A DNA stretch of 64,000 nt from Amycolatopsis sp. cg9 (GCF_041346945.1 NZ_CP166850.1:8664501-8728500), one strand, 5' to 3'. Positions 1-8,470 are shown, counted from the first letter of the stretch. Notes: generated by a model from the sequence alone, not told the origin. Translations and numbers: made by a program.

Positions 1-665
1 TGACCGGCGCCGCCGGCCTGGGCGCCGCGCTGGCGATGGCCGTGGTCTTCGCCGTGGCGGCCCGGGGCGGCTTCACGAGCGAACGCCTGGTGCTGATCGG
101 CTTCGGCGTGCACGCGGCGACACAGGCGCTGGTGACGTTGCTGATCACGCTGTCCGACCCGTGGAACGAGACCAAGGCGCTGACCTGGCTGGGCGGCTCG
201 ACCTACGGCCGGACCCTGCCGCACCTCGTGCCGATGGCGCTGGTGCTGGTCCTGGCGGTGCCCGTGCTGATCCGCCTGCGCCGCGAGCTCGACCTGCTGG
301 CGCTGGACGACGAGACCCCACGGGTGCTGGGCGTGCCCGTCGCCCGGTCGCGCCTGCTGCTGCTCTCGTGCGCGGTGCTGCTCACGGGCGCGGCCGTCGC
401 CGGCATCGGCGTGCTCACGTTCGTCGGCCTGGTCGCCCCGCACGCGGCCCGCGCGATCGTCGGCAGCCGGCACGCCCGCCTGCTCCCCGCGGCGGCGTTG
501 CTGGGCGCACTCCTGGTGTGTGCGGCGGACACGCTCGGCCGCACGGTCATCGCCCCCGGCCAGCTCCCGGCCGGCCTGATGACCGCGATCATCGGCGCGC
601 CGTACTTCGTGTGGCTCCTGTACCGGCACCGCCGTCAGGGCTCGGGCGGTTCCCGGCCGCACTAA
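1..665 (+). CDS. FecCD-type iron-siderophore ABC permease, C-terminal part
   Basis: This is the last ~220 codons of an integral membrane permease of the FecCD/BtuC family, which imports ferric siderophores or cobalamin with a periplasmic-type binding protein and an ATPase. The open frame runs off the left edge, so the start is missing. Several hydrophobic helices are visible. The family signature for the loop that contacts the ATPase is present (LTFVGLVAPHAARAIVG), followed by the usual terminal helix pair ending VWLLYRHRR. The other transporter genes must lie left of the window, because the next gene is unrelated. The family is clear; the substrate cannot be read from this fragment. Confidence 0.9.
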   Translation, partial: TGAAGLGAALAMAVVFAVAARGGFTSERLVLIGFGVHAATQALVTLLITLSDPWNETKALTWLGGSTYGRTLPHLVPMALVLVLAVPVLIRLRRELDLLALDDETPRVLGVPVARSRLLLLSCAVLLTGAAVAGIGVLTFVGLVAPHAARAIVGSRHARLLPAAALLGALLVCAADTLGRTVIAPGQLPAGLMTAIIGAPYFVWLLYRHRRQGSGGSRPH

Positions 666-738
666 ACCGCGGGACCGGGAAGCGCGTGTGCGACACCGAA
701 CCCCGGAACAGCCGGGGCCCGGCACGAGGAGCACCGCG

Positions 739-1233
739 ATGTCGTTCAGCCGACGAGCCAGGCGAACCGGGGCGGCGGCCGTGGGCCTGGCCCTCGCCTT
801 GACGTTGTCGCCGGCCACCCCGGCCGGCGCGGCGAGCGGGGCCGGTGGCGCGCCGGCGTCGGCCACCGCCGCGTCGCCGGTGTGCTCCGGCACCGCGGGG
901 TGGGGAAAGATCGCCTACCAGGTTTGCGTCCGGTACAACTGCGACAGCGACAGCTGCTTGTCCCGCGGCTACCTCGGCCTGGTCAACCGGGCCACCAGCG
1001 CCCGCACCGTCCACTGGGAACTGGACACTTCCCTCTACTTCGACGGCACCGAGCCCATTTTCGACGACGGCGGCAGCGTCACGCTGGCCGCGGGCGAGCA
1101 GCGGACGATCTTCTCCGACTTCACCTACCAGGAACCGTGCGGCTCCAGGACCCGGGAGTGGCTCCGCATCCGGTACGACAGCGCCGGCTGGAGCCCGACG
1201 ATCTCCGTCTCGACCCTGGTCCCCTGCGCCTGA
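739..1233 (+). CDS. Small secreted cysteine-containing protein, unknown function
   Basis: A 164-residue exported protein. I chose the ATG with GAGGAG eight bases upstream; an in-frame start 51 bases earlier has no ribosome site and adds a residue stretch unlike a signal peptide. Residues 1-33 form a signal sequence (SRRARR, hydrophobic core, AGAAS cleavage region). The mature part holds six cysteines, probably three disulfides, and has the alternating polar/hydrophobic pattern of a beta-rich domain. It resembles the many small secreted actinomycete proteins of unknown role. No neighbour suggests a function. It converges on the hydrolase gene downstream. Confidence 0.72.
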   Translation: MSFSRRARRTGAAAVGLALALTLSPATPAGAASGAGGAPASATAASPVCSGTAGWGKIAYQVCVRYNCDSDSCLSRGYLGLVNRATSARTVHWELDTSLYFDGTEPIFDDGGSVTLAAGEQRTIFSDFTYQEPCGSRTREWLRIRYDSAGWSPTISVSTLVPCA

Positions 1234-1260
1234 CCACCCGGCCGGCGCTCCGCGAGCGGT

Positions 1261-2043
1261 TCAGGAACCCACGATGCCCCGCACCGTGGCCAGCACTTCG
1301 CCGGGGTGGTCGAGGTGGACGCTGTGCGTCGCGCCCGGCCAGCTCACCAGCCGGGCGCCGAACGCGGTGGCGAGGCGTTCGTGGGCGCGGTGGACGGCGT
1401 GGTCCGGTTTGCGGTCCGCCGTCACCACCACGGACGGGAGGCGGGGCAGGTCGGGCTCCCGCACGGTGCGGGCGACGTCGGTGAGGCCCCGGACCGCGCG
1501 GGCCAGCGTCGGGATGTCGAGGTCCGCCGTGCGCTCGAGGGCGGCCGCGCAGTCCGGGCGCAGGTCGCGGCGGCGGGCAGTGCGCCGGGCCGACCGGCGG
1601 AGGGCTTCGGCGAGCACGCGGCGCAGCCCGGGCACGGCCGACAGCTTGGCGAGCACGGCCGTCATGCGCTCGATGCTCGCGCAGACCCGGGCGTCGTTGA
1701 TCGGGGTCGGGTCGAGCAGGACCAGGCCCGCGAGCAGGTCGGGGCGGTCGCGGGCGAGCAGGACGCCGACCGCGCCGCCGAGGCTCTGGCCGACCGCCAC
1801 GACCGGGCCGAGGGCGAGCCGTTCGACGAGCGAGGCCAGGTGGGCCACGGCACCGGCCACCGAGCCGTCCACAGTGGACGTTCCGGTGCCCGGGCGGTCG
1901 TGCACGACTACTCGCGCGCCGGGATCGGCCACCAGCCCCTCCACCAGGCCGGGGAAGAAGCCGTCACAGCTCTCGGCGCCACCGGGGAGCAGCAGGACCG
2001 GAGGGCCGGACTCGCCGTGGACGCGGACTCCGTCGATCTCCAT
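1261..2043 (-). CDS. Alpha/beta-fold hydrolase
   Basis: A 260-residue alpha/beta hydrolase. The nucleophile elbow is GQSLGG and the probable catalytic His is in the C-terminal GATHSVHLD. A central DPTP and a cap region rich in Arg are also present. No signal peptide is seen, so it is probably cytosolic. The substrate is unknown; esterases, lactonases and C-C hydrolases all share this fold. I placed the start at MEIDGV; the frame stays open further upstream, but that extension crosses the divergent GntR gene and is not credible. The gene is transcribed away from that regulator with 51 bases between, which contain a palindromic site. Confidence 0.85.
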   Translation of the reverse strand: MEIDGVRVHGESGPPVLLLPGGAESCDGFFPGLVEGLVADPGARVVVHDRPGTGTSTVDGSVAGAVAHLASLVERLALGPVVAVGQSLGGAVGVLLARDRPDLLAGLVLLDPTPINDARVCASIERMTAVLAKLSAVPGLRRVLAEALRRSARRTARRRDLRPDCAAALERTADLDIPTLARAVRGLTDVARTVREPDLPRLPSVVVTADRKPDHAVHRAHERLATAFGARLVSWPGATHSVHLDHPGEVLATVRGIVGS

Positions 2044-2049
2044 GCCACA

Positions 2050-2060
2050 TTGTGACACAA
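2050..2060. promoter_or_regulatory. Palindromic operator between hydrolase and GntR genes
   Basis: The perfect inverted repeat TTGTG-A-CACAA lies between two divergent genes, 6 bp from the hydrolase start. Its size and place suit autoregulation by the GntR protein and control of the hydrolase. Binding is inferred. Confidence 0.55.
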
Positions 2061-2094
2061 TCTGCAGTGATCGTGTGCGACAAGGAGGACGGCC

Positions 2095-2766
2095 ATGGTC
2101 GGGCCCGCGGCGCCGGAGCGGATCGCCGCGGTGGTGCGCGGCGAACTGCTGGACGGCGCGCACCCCGTCGGCACCCGCTTCCGCGAGGAAGACCTGGCGG
2201 AACGCTTCGACGTGGGCAGGCACACCGTCCGCTCGGCCCTGCGGCTGCTGGCCGAGCGCGGCCTGCTGCTCCACGAACGCCACCGCGGGGCCGTGGTCGC
2301 GCCGCTGAGCCGGGCGCGCATCGACGAGATCTTCGACTACCGCAAGGTCCTCGAGCTCGGCGCGCTGCGCATGGCACTGGACCGGGGCGCGGACCTGACG
2401 CCGGTGCACGCCGAGGTCGAGCGCCTCGATGCACTCGCCGAGCGAACGCCGCGGCCGTCGTGGCGGAAGCTGACGGAGGTGCACGGCGCGATCCACCGGG
2501 CGATCGTCGCGGCCGCCGGGAACGCGCACGTCCTGGACAGCTACCACCGGTGCGAGGACGAGGTCCGCCTGCTCCAGGCCTTCGTCCGCCCCGACTTCGA
2601 CGCAGCGGCCATGGCGGCGATCCACCGCCGCCTGGTGGTCAAGCTCGGCCTCGACGGCGAGACCGCGACGGACGCCCTGACCGAGGACATCGACCGCACC
2701 GGCCGCGCGGCCCTGCTGACGGCGCTGCACCGCGCAGAGGAGAGCGCCCACCGGCTCGGCCGGTGA
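2095..2766 (+). CDS. GntR-family regulator, FCD-type
   Basis: A 223-residue one-component regulator. The N-terminal winged helix (about residues 5-70) carries the GntR pattern FREEDLAERFDVGRHTVRSAL..LAERGLL. The C-terminal all-helical domain (about 80-220) looks like the FCD effector domain, with spaced His/Asp residues that often bind a metal and an organic acid. The ATG has AAGGAGG just upstream. It is divergent from the alpha/beta hydrolase with a palindrome between them, so the hydrolase is its likely target. The inducer is unknown. Confidence 0.88.
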   Translation: MVGPAAPERIAAVVRGELLDGAHPVGTRFREEDLAERFDVGRHTVRSALRLLAERGLLLHERHRGAVVAPLSRARIDEIFDYRKVLELGALRMALDRGADLTPVHAEVERLDALAERTPRPSWRKLTEVHGAIHRAIVAAAGNAHVLDSYHRCEDEVRLLQAFVRPDFDAAAMAAIHRRLVVKLGLDGETATDALTEDIDRTGRAALLTALHRAEESAHRLGR

Positions 2767-2841
2767 GCGGCGCCGGCCGGCAGCAGCTGCCAGCGGGACG
2801 ACGGGACGCGGTGGACCCCGCGGCGAGCACCGTGCTAGAAA

Positions 2842-2855
2842 TAGAACGTGTTCCA
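2842..2855. promoter_or_regulatory. KstR-type operator upstream of fadD17
   Basis: TAGAACGTGTTCCA matches the published KstR consensus TnnAACnnGTTnnA at every fixed position. It lies 31 bp before the fadD17 start. KstR is the TetR repressor of cholesterol/steroid catabolism in mycobacteria and rhodococci, and fadD17 is a known regulon member there. No kstR gene is in this window. Confidence 0.75.
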
Positions 2856-2886
2856 CTTCTGACCACCGCTGCCGGGAGGTGCGTGG

Positions 2887-4443
2887 ATGGGCGTCCCGAC
2901 GGTGACCGAGCTGCTGCTGGCCCGCGCCGGGGACGACCGGCCGGGCCTGCGGTTCGAGGACGAGACCTGGTCGTGGACCGAGCACGTCGAGGCGTCGGCA
3001 CGCCGGGCCGGTGACCTCCGGGCGGCGCTCGACCGGGACGAACCGCCGCACGTCGGCATCTTGGCCGACAACGTGCCGGCGTTCTCGATCCTGCTGGGCG
3101 CCTGCGCGTTCGCCGGGGCGGTGCTGGTCGGCCTCAACCCCACCCGGCGCGGTGAGGCCCTCGCGCGGGACGTGCGGCTCGCCGACTGCCAGTTCGTGCT
3201 CGCCGAGCGGAAGTACCAGCCCCTCCTGGCCGGGCTGGACCTCGGCGGGATCCGCGTGCTGGACCTGGATTCCTGGCCGTCGGCGAACACGCCGATCGAT
3301 CCTGCCGAGACGTCGGCGGACGACCTGCTGATGCTGATCTTCACCTCCGGCACCAGCGGCGACCCGAAGGCGGTGCGGTGCACGCACGGCAAGATCGCGT
3401 TCCCCGGCGCGATGCTCGCCGAGCGCTTCGGGCTGTCCACATCGGACACCGTCTACGTCACGATGCCGATGTTCCACTCCAACGCGATCATGGCGGGCTG
3501 GGCGGTCGGACTCGCGGCGGGGGCGGGCATCGCCTTGCGCCGCCGGTTTTCCGCCTCCGGGTTCCTCCCCGACGTGCGCAAGTTCGGCGCGACCTACGCG
3601 AACTACGTCGGCAAGCCACTGTCCTATGTGGTCGCCACACCGCCGCGCCCGGACGACGCGGACAACCCGCTGCGCCTGGTCTACGGGAACGAAGGGGCGA
3701 GCGCCGATCTGGCCGCGTTCGAAAAACGCTTCGGCTGCCAGGTCGTCGACGCGTTCGGCTCCACCGAAGGCGGGGTGGGGTTCGCCCGCACCGCCGGCAC
3801 CCCGGCCGGTTCACTCGGCAAGCCGGCCGGCGACGTGGCCATCCTGCACCCGCAGACCGGCCGGCCGTGCCCGCCCGCCGAGTTCGACGCCGACGGGCAC
3901 CTGGTCAACGCCGGGGAAGCCGTCGGCGAACTGGTCAACACCGCCGGCCCCGGCTGGTTCGCCGGGTACTACCGCGACCCCGGAGCCGACGCGGAACGGC
4001 TGCGCGGCGGCCGGTTCCACACCGGAGACCTCGCCTATGCGGACAGCAACGGGTTCTACTACTTCGCCGGCCGGCTCGGCGACTGGCTGCGCGTCGACGG
4101 CGAGAACCTCGGGACCGCGCCGATCGAGCGGATCCTCCTGCGCCACCCCGCGATCACCGACACCGCGGTCTACGCGGTCCCCGACCCGGTGACCGGCGAC
4201 CAGGTGATGGCCGCCATCGTCACCGACGGCACCCCGCTGGACCCCGCCGAGTTCGGCCGCTTCCTCGCCGGCCAGCCCGATCTCGGGCCCAAGCAGGTGC
4301 CGAAGTACGTGCGCACGGTCCGGGAGCTGCCGCGGACGTCGACGTTCAAGGTCGTCAAGCGGCAGCTGTCCGCCGAGGGCCTGGACGGCGACGGCTCACT
4401 CTGGGAACGCGCGGGACAGGAGATCGCTTACACGAGCCGGTAG
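2887..4443 (+). CDS. fadD17: Steroid/fatty acyl-CoA ligase FadD17
   Basis: A 518-residue ANL-superfamily adenylating enzyme that activates a carboxylic acid to its CoA thioester. The AMP-binding P-loop is seen as IFTSGTSGDPKAV (about 150-162), the A5 region as AFGSTEGGV, the A7/A8 region as FHTGDLAY and GRLGDWLRVDGEN, and the A10 lysine region as TFKVVKRQLSAEG. Length and sequence match mycobacterial FadD17, including the start GVPTVTELLL and NYVGKPLSYVVATP. FadD17 belongs to the KstR regulon and is thought to act on steroid side-chain acids or related acyl groups. The ATG has GGGAGG upstream. Its last 16 bases overlap the end of the convergent GntR gene. Confidence 0.9.
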   Translation: MGVPTVTELLLARAGDDRPGLRFEDETWSWTEHVEASARRAGDLRAALDRDEPPHVGILADNVPAFSILLGACAFAGAVLVGLNPTRRGEALARDVRLADCQFVLAERKYQPLLAGLDLGGIRVLDLDSWPSANTPIDPAETSADDLLMLIFTSGTSGDPKAVRCTHGKIAFPGAMLAERFGLSTSDTVYVTMPMFHSNAIMAGWAVGLAAGAGIALRRRFSASGFLPDVRKFGATYANYVGKPLSYVVATPPRPDDADNPLRLVYGNEGASADLAAFEKRFGCQVVDAFGSTEGGVGFARTAGTPAGSLGKPAGDVAILHPQTGRPCPPAEFDADGHLVNAGEAVGELVNTAGPGWFAGYYRDPGADAERLRGGRFHTGDLAYADSNGFYYFAGRLGDWLRVDGENLGTAPIERILLRHPAITDTAVYAVPDPVTGDQVMAAIVTDGTPLDPAEFGRFLAGQPDLGPKQVPKYVRTVRELPRTSTFKVVKRQLSAEGLDGDGSLWERAGQEIAYTSR

Positions 4444-5174
4444 CCGGCCGCCGAGAACTCCGCCGTCAACGCGTAGCGGTCACCGCGGACCAACGTGTGG
4501 CGCCACTCCACCGGGCGGCCGCGCGCGTGGCTGAGCCGGTTGATCGCGAACGCCGCGACGTCGTGCGCGCACGCGAGCTGGGCCCGCTCGGCCGCGGTCG
4601 GGATGACCGCGCGGACCTCTTCCCGGCCGTGGTCGAGCCGCACGCCGGTGCGGCGGGCGAGTTCGGCGTACAGGCCGGTGTGCGTGAAATCGGCCGGCAG
4701 CAACGGTTTCGCCACCTCGGCCGGCAGCCAGACGCGGTCCAGGGCCAGCGGTTCGCCGCCCGCCAGGCGCAGCCGCTCCAGGTAGACCAGCGGCGTCGAC
4801 GCCTCCAGCTCGAGCCGCTCGGCGACCAGCGCGTCCGCGCGGACGTCGAAGGTGCGCACGACGCTGTGCTGCGACAGCCCGGCCGCTTCCACCGAGGCGA
4901 ACAGGCTGTAGAGCGCCCCCATCGGCTGGGCGATCTCCGCGGGCGGCGCCACCCGGGGCTGGCGGCCGCGCTCGGCGACGATCACCCCGTCCGCGCGCAG
5001 CTGCCGCAGCGCCTGCCGCACCGTGCTGCGGCTCACTTCGTACTCCTCGACCAGCGCCAGCTCACCGGGGAACTGGTCGGTGAACTCCCCCGCGTCGAGC
5101 CTGGTCAGCAGCTCGCGCTGGAGCTGGCGCCAGAGCGGCTCGGTGCCGGAGCGGCTGAGCGTCCGCGGTGGCAT
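4428..5174 (-). CDS. GntR-family regulator with UTRA domain (HutC type)
   Basis: A 248-residue repressor. The N-terminal winged helix has the sequence FPGELALVEEYEVSRSTVRQAL. The C-terminal UTRA ligand-binding domain (about 100-240) contains PLVYLERLRLAGGEPLALDRVWLP and ends in the usual EWRHTLVRGDRYALTAEF. I chose the ATG preceded by GGGAGGAAGCC; the longer frame begins inside the operator region. The gene is divergent from the YeiH-type transporter and two similar palindromes sit between them, so it probably represses that transporter and itself. The ligand is unknown. Confidence 0.88.
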   Translation of the reverse strand: MPPRTLSRSGTEPLWRQLQRELLTRLDAGEFTDQFPGELALVEEYEVSRSTVRQALRQLRADGVIVAERGRQPRVAPPAEIAQPMGALYSLFASVEAAGLSQHSVVRTFDVRADALVAERLELEASTPLVYLERLRLAGGEPLALDRVWLPAEVAKPLLPADFTHTGLYAELARRTGVRLDHGREEVRAVIPTAAERAQLACAHDVAAFAINRLSHARGRPVEWRHTLVRGDRYALTAEFSAAGYRLV

Positions 5175-5216
5175 GGCTTCCTCCCGGCTCGTCGCGCCGA
5201 CCCTACCCGTGGCCAA

Positions 5217-5252
5217 ATGTCCGTACATCATCTAAGTTGAATGTACGTACAT
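5217..5252. promoter_or_regulatory. Pair of 12-bp operators flanking a -10-like hexamer
   Basis: ATGTCCGTACAT (5217-5228) and ATGTACGTACAT (5241-5252) are near-identical; the second is a perfect palindrome. Their centres are 24 bp apart and a -10-like TAAGTT lies between them. This layout suits cooperative repression by the adjacent UTRA-type GntR protein. Confidence 0.65.
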
Positions 5253-5270
5253 TTCGACACGGAGGCACGG

Positions 5271-6329
5271 GTGACCACGATCCGGAACGCACCGGCCGCG
5301 CCGCAGGCGCCGGTCCGCCCTCGGCACGGGGCGGTGCCCGGCCTGCTGGTGACGGTCGCGGCCGCCGCGGTGGCGACCGGGCTGGGCTCGCTGGTCCCGA
5401 TCGTCGGCGGCCCGGTCTTCGGCATCCTGCTCGGCGCGCTCGCCGCCGCCGTCGTACCCGGCCTGCGCGACGAGCGGTGGGCCCCGGGCTACGCCGTCGC
5501 GTCGAAGCCCGTGCTGCAGGCTTCGATCGTGGTGCTGGGCACCGGCTTGTCCCTGCGCCAGGTGCTCGAGGTCGGCGGCGGCTCGCTGCCGGTCATGCTC
5601 GGCACCCTGGCGGTCGCCCTCGGCGGCGCGTGGCTGCTCGGCCGGTGGCTCGGTGTCCGCGGCGACACGCAGACCCTCATCGGCGTCGGCACCGGGATCT
5701 GCGGCGCGTCCGCGATCGCCGCGACCACCGCCGTCCTCAAGCCGAAGCAGGCCGACGTCGCCTACGCGCTCGGCACGATCTTCGCCTTCAACATCGCCGC
5801 CGTCCTGCTGTTCCCCCCGCTCGGGCACCTGCTCGGCCTGAGCCCGCACGCCTTCGGCCTCTGGGCGGGCACCGCGATCAACGACACCTCGTCGGTGGTC
5901 GCCGCGTCGTTCGCCTACGGCGAGGACGCCGGGTCGTACGGCCTCGTCGTCAAGCTCACCCGCACGCTCACGCTGATCCCGATCGTCATCGTGCTGGCCG
6001 TCCTCAAGTCCCGCCGCGAAGCCCGGCAGGCCGGCCCCGGCGCCACGGTCGCCGCGATGCCCTGGCGGCGGATCGTTCCCCTGTTCCTGCTGGGTTTCGT
6101 CGCCGCGGCCGCGCTGAACAGCCTCGGCGTCATCCCCGGCTCGTGGCACCCCGCCCTCACCGCGCTGGGCACGTTCCTGATCACCACGGCGCTGGCCGGC
6201 ATCGGCCTTTCCCTGCGGCTGGGCGACCTGCGCCGCGCGGGTGCCCGGCCGCTGCTGCTCGGCGGGCTGCTCTGGATCGCCGTCGCCGCGACGAGCCTCG
6301 GCCTGCAGTCCCTCACCGGCACGCTCTGA
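5271..6329 (+). CDS. YeiH/UPF0324-family membrane transporter
   Basis: A 352-residue polytopic protein of the YeiH (Cons_hypoth698) family, annotated as putative sulfate/sulfite exporters. About ten hydrophobic helices are visible. Family signatures include VLGTGLSLRQVL, the repeated GIGTxGI-like motif (LIGVGTGICGASAIAA) and GTAINDTSSVVAASFAYG. I chose the GTG with GGAGG six bases upstream; the ATG 30 bases earlier lies inside the operator palindrome. It is the likely target of the divergent GntR repressor. The substrate is not proven for the family. Confidence 0.87.
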   Translation: MTTIRNAPAAPQAPVRPRHGAVPGLLVTVAAAAVATGLGSLVPIVGGPVFGILLGALAAAVVPGLRDERWAPGYAVASKPVLQASIVVLGTGLSLRQVLEVGGGSLPVMLGTLAVALGGAWLLGRWLGVRGDTQTLIGVGTGICGASAIAATTAVLKPKQADVAYALGTIFAFNIAAVLLFPPLGHLLGLSPHAFGLWAGTAINDTSSVVAASFAYGEDAGSYGLVVKLTRTLTLIPIVIVLAVLKSRREARQAGPGATVAAMPWRRIVPLFLLGFVAAAALNSLGVIPGSWHPALTALGTFLITTALAGIGLSLRLGDLRRAGARPLLLGGLLWIAVAATSLGLQSLTGTL

Positions 6330-6346
6330 ACCGACTGCCCGGTAAC

Positions 6347-7162
6347 ATGCGGCTGGTGACCGACAGCCACGGCGACCGGCCGGACTGGCCCCGTAAGGTG
6401 TCCCGCTTCGTCGACCTGCTGCGGGCCGCGGACCAGCGCCCGGGCCTGATCCGGTCCGCGCGCGCCGTGCGCCGTCTGGTCCCCGGCGACCGCGACCTCG
6501 GTGACGCGCTGTCGACGACGGCGGGCCACCCGTCGGACCGGGTCGCCCGGCTGCTCGCCGAAGCGAAGGCCGAACAGCCCAGCGCGGTGCGGGAACTCGG
6601 GCTCGCGGCCGTCCAGGTCTGGCAGGCCGTCGCGCAGGGACGGCACGGCGAAAGCGGCGAGGCGACGATCGTGTTCACCGACCTGGTCGGCTTCTCGAGC
6701 TGGGCCCTCGACGTCGGCGACGCGCGGGCGCTCGAACTGCTGCGCGCGGTTTCGACCGCGAGCGAGGCGACGATCTCCCGTCACCGCGGCCGGGTCGTCA
6801 AGGGTCTCGGCGACGGCTTGATGGCCGTCTTCGGCGATCCGGCGGCCGCGGTCGAGGCGGCGTACGAGACGTGCGGCGCGGTCAGCGCGATCGACCTCGG
6901 CGGCTACCGGCCCCAGCTGAGAGCCGGCCTGCACACCGGACGGCCGCGCAAGGTCGGCCGCGACTACTTCGGCGTCGACGTCAACATCGCGGCGCGGATC
7001 GCCGACGCGGCCGCCGGCGGCGAGGTCCTCATCACCGGGGACGTGCTGGCGAACCTCGACACCGAGCGGTTCACCGTCCGGCGGCGGCGCCGGTTCCGCG
7101 CCAAGGGCGCACCCAGCGACCTCGAAGTGTTCGCCGTCGTCCCGCGGTACGACGGGACCTAG
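6347..7162 (+). CDS. Class III adenylate/guanylate cyclase
   Basis: A 271-residue soluble nucleotide cyclase. The catalytic domain occupies roughly residues 105-265. The first metal-binding Asp is in FTDLVGFS (D112), the substrate region is VVKGLGDG (K152, D156), and the transition-state Asn/Arg pair is in VNIAAR (N213, R217). The key residues are therefore intact and the enzyme is probably active. The ~100-residue N-terminal part is helical and resembles the regulatory segment of actinobacterial pH- or lipid-sensitive cyclases; no membrane span is present. A GTG nine bases downstream is an alternative start, as neither has a strong ribosome site. Confidence 0.85.
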   Translation: MRLVTDSHGDRPDWPRKVSRFVDLLRAADQRPGLIRSARAVRRLVPGDRDLGDALSTTAGHPSDRVARLLAEAKAEQPSAVRELGLAAVQVWQAVAQGRHGESGEATIVFTDLVGFSSWALDVGDARALELLRAVSTASEATISRHRGRVVKGLGDGLMAVFGDPAAAVEAAYETCGAVSAIDLGGYRPQLRAGLHTGRPRKVGRDYFGVDVNIAARIADAAAGGEVLITGDVLANLDTERFTVRRRRRFRAKGAPSDLEVFAVVPRYDGT

Positions 7163-7386
7163 CGGGTCGTCCAGGTGGTCAGGGCACCGGGTCGAAGATC
7201 GGTGGACGCCCACCGCGGGAGCCGAGACGTTGCGGTGCCCGAACTGATCGGCGGATTCGGGCATCCCCGCGACGATGCCGCGGTCCCGCAACGTCACCAG
7301 CCGCCCGTTCCAGGCCGGCCGCGTCGGCGTCGGTGAGCAGCCGTCCGCCGAGGCCTTTGCCAGACGGGACCTAGCGGGTCGTCCAG
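7151..7386. repeat. 24-bp perfect direct repeat bracketing ~190 bp
   Basis: The 24 bases at 7151-7174 recur exactly at 7363-7386 (GACGGGACCTAGCGGGTCGT then CCAG). The first copy contains the cyclase stop codon; the second contains the stop of the convergent membrane-protein gene. The DNA between has no good gene. Read leftward it includes GLGGRLL, reminiscent of the acetyl-CoA-binding motif of GNAT acetyltransferases, so it may be a decayed gene end. A short insertion or a local duplication would explain the layout. Confidence 0.6.
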
Positions 7387-7751
7387 TAGACGATGCCGGG
7401 CAGCACGACCAGCAGTGCCACCGCGAGCCAGTACCGGCCCGCTTTGAGCTGCGGTGCGCGGAAGGCGAACAAGGCGTTCAGGCCGAACACGACCAGTCCG
7501 GCGAACACCAGTGAGACCAGGCCGAGCCCGATCACGAAGCCCGCGCCGTCGTCGACCACGGTGGGGTCGGCCGTGCCCCAGCCGAGCTCCCACGCGAGGA
7601 CCTGCGTCCCCAGCATGGCGAACGCGACCGGGTAGGCGCACGGGACGGCCAGCAGCAGGTTGAGCGGAACGCCGATCAGCCATACGTGACGCGGGCGGAG
7701 CTCACGACGGGGCACCCGCTCATCATGCACCGGCTCAGGAGCGGCGCTCAC
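7371..7751 (-). CDS. Small integral membrane protein
   Basis: A 126-residue protein with a short charged N-terminus (about 20 residues), then three or four hydrophobic helices and a short polar C-terminus. I do not recognise a family. It starts with GTG inside the last 17 bases of the upstream TetR gene, so the two are probably translationally coupled. Its stop codon lies within the second copy of the 24-bp repeat. Confidence 0.68.
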   Translation of the reverse strand: MSAAPEPVHDERVPRRELRPRHVWLIGVPLNLLLAVPCAYPVAFAMLGTQVLAWELGWGTADPTVVDDGAGFVIGLGLVSLVFAGLVVFGLNALFAFRAPQLKAGRYWLAVALLVVLPGIVYWTTR

Positions 7752-8391
7752 CGAGCACCCGGTTCAGCTCGGGCAGCACGGTGGCCAGGTCCTTCGTCGT
7801 CCGGAAGACCACGATGGACGCTTCACCGTCGTCGTCGGGCCGGGTGAACAGCGCCACCGTCTCCGCCATCGCCGCGTCGAACTCCCGCTCGGGGTCGCCC
7901 GGACGGCCGCGCAACCACCCGCGCAGCACGTGGTTGTGCGCGGTCACGACCGCGCCGGCCATCAGCTCCGCCCGCAGCGCCGTGTCCTCGCCGCCGCCCA
8001 TCCAGCGGTGCAGGAACCCCCGGAACAACCGCTGGTACTGCTGCAACCCCGAGATCTCCCGGTCCCGCAGCGCCGGGACGCTGCGCGTCAGCCGGTACCG
8101 GGTCCGCGCCCGCTCCCCCTCGGCGAGGTAGTGCCGGAGGACCAGCCGGGTGCCTTCGGTGACCGCGAGCAGCGCGGTCCGCTCGGTCGAGCCGGCCAGC
8201 CGCGCCTCGATGGCCTGCAGCAGCACTTCGTGGTCGGGGAAGATCACGTCCTCCTTCGCCCGGAAGGTCCGGAAGAAGGTCGTGCGGCCGACGCCGGCGC
8301 GCTCGGTGATGTCGTCGATCGTCGTGTGGTCGTAGCCGCGCTCGGCGAACAGCGCGAACGCCGCCTCGACCAGGCGTTCCTTGGCCGTCAT
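7735..8391 (-). CDS. TetR-family regulator
   Basis: A 218-residue repressor with a classical N-terminal TetR DNA-binding domain (AAFALFAERGYDHTTIDDITERAGVGRTTFFRTFRAKEDVI, in part) and a helical C-terminal ligand domain. The ATG is preceded by AGGAAGCGG. It is divergent from fadB2, and a 15-bp palindrome lies between them, so it probably controls fadB2 in response to a fatty acyl-CoA or related ligand. That pairing is inferred from position. Confidence 0.87.
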   Translation of the reverse strand: MTAKERLVEAAFALFAERGYDHTTIDDITERAGVGRTTFFRTFRAKEDVIFPDHEVLLQAIEARLAGSTERTALLAVTEGTRLVLRHYLAEGERARTRYRLTRSVPALRDREISGLQQYQRLFRGFLHRWMGGGEDTALRAELMAGAVVTAHNHVLRGWLRGRPGDPEREFDAAMAETVALFTRPDDDGEASIVVFRTTKDLATVLPELNRVLGERRS

Positions 8392-8470
8392 CCGCTTCCT
8401 CCGCCCTGCCGCGGCCCAGCCTAGGGCGTGGCGGTCGTCATATCCGGGAGCGACGCCTTCAGCTACCGGC

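Noticed and set aside
1261..3477. A 738-residue minus-strand protein spanning the hydrolase, GntR and fadD17 region
   Set aside because: Only the last 260 codons read as a protein; the rest is the antisense frame of better-supported genes, a common effect in high-GC DNA.
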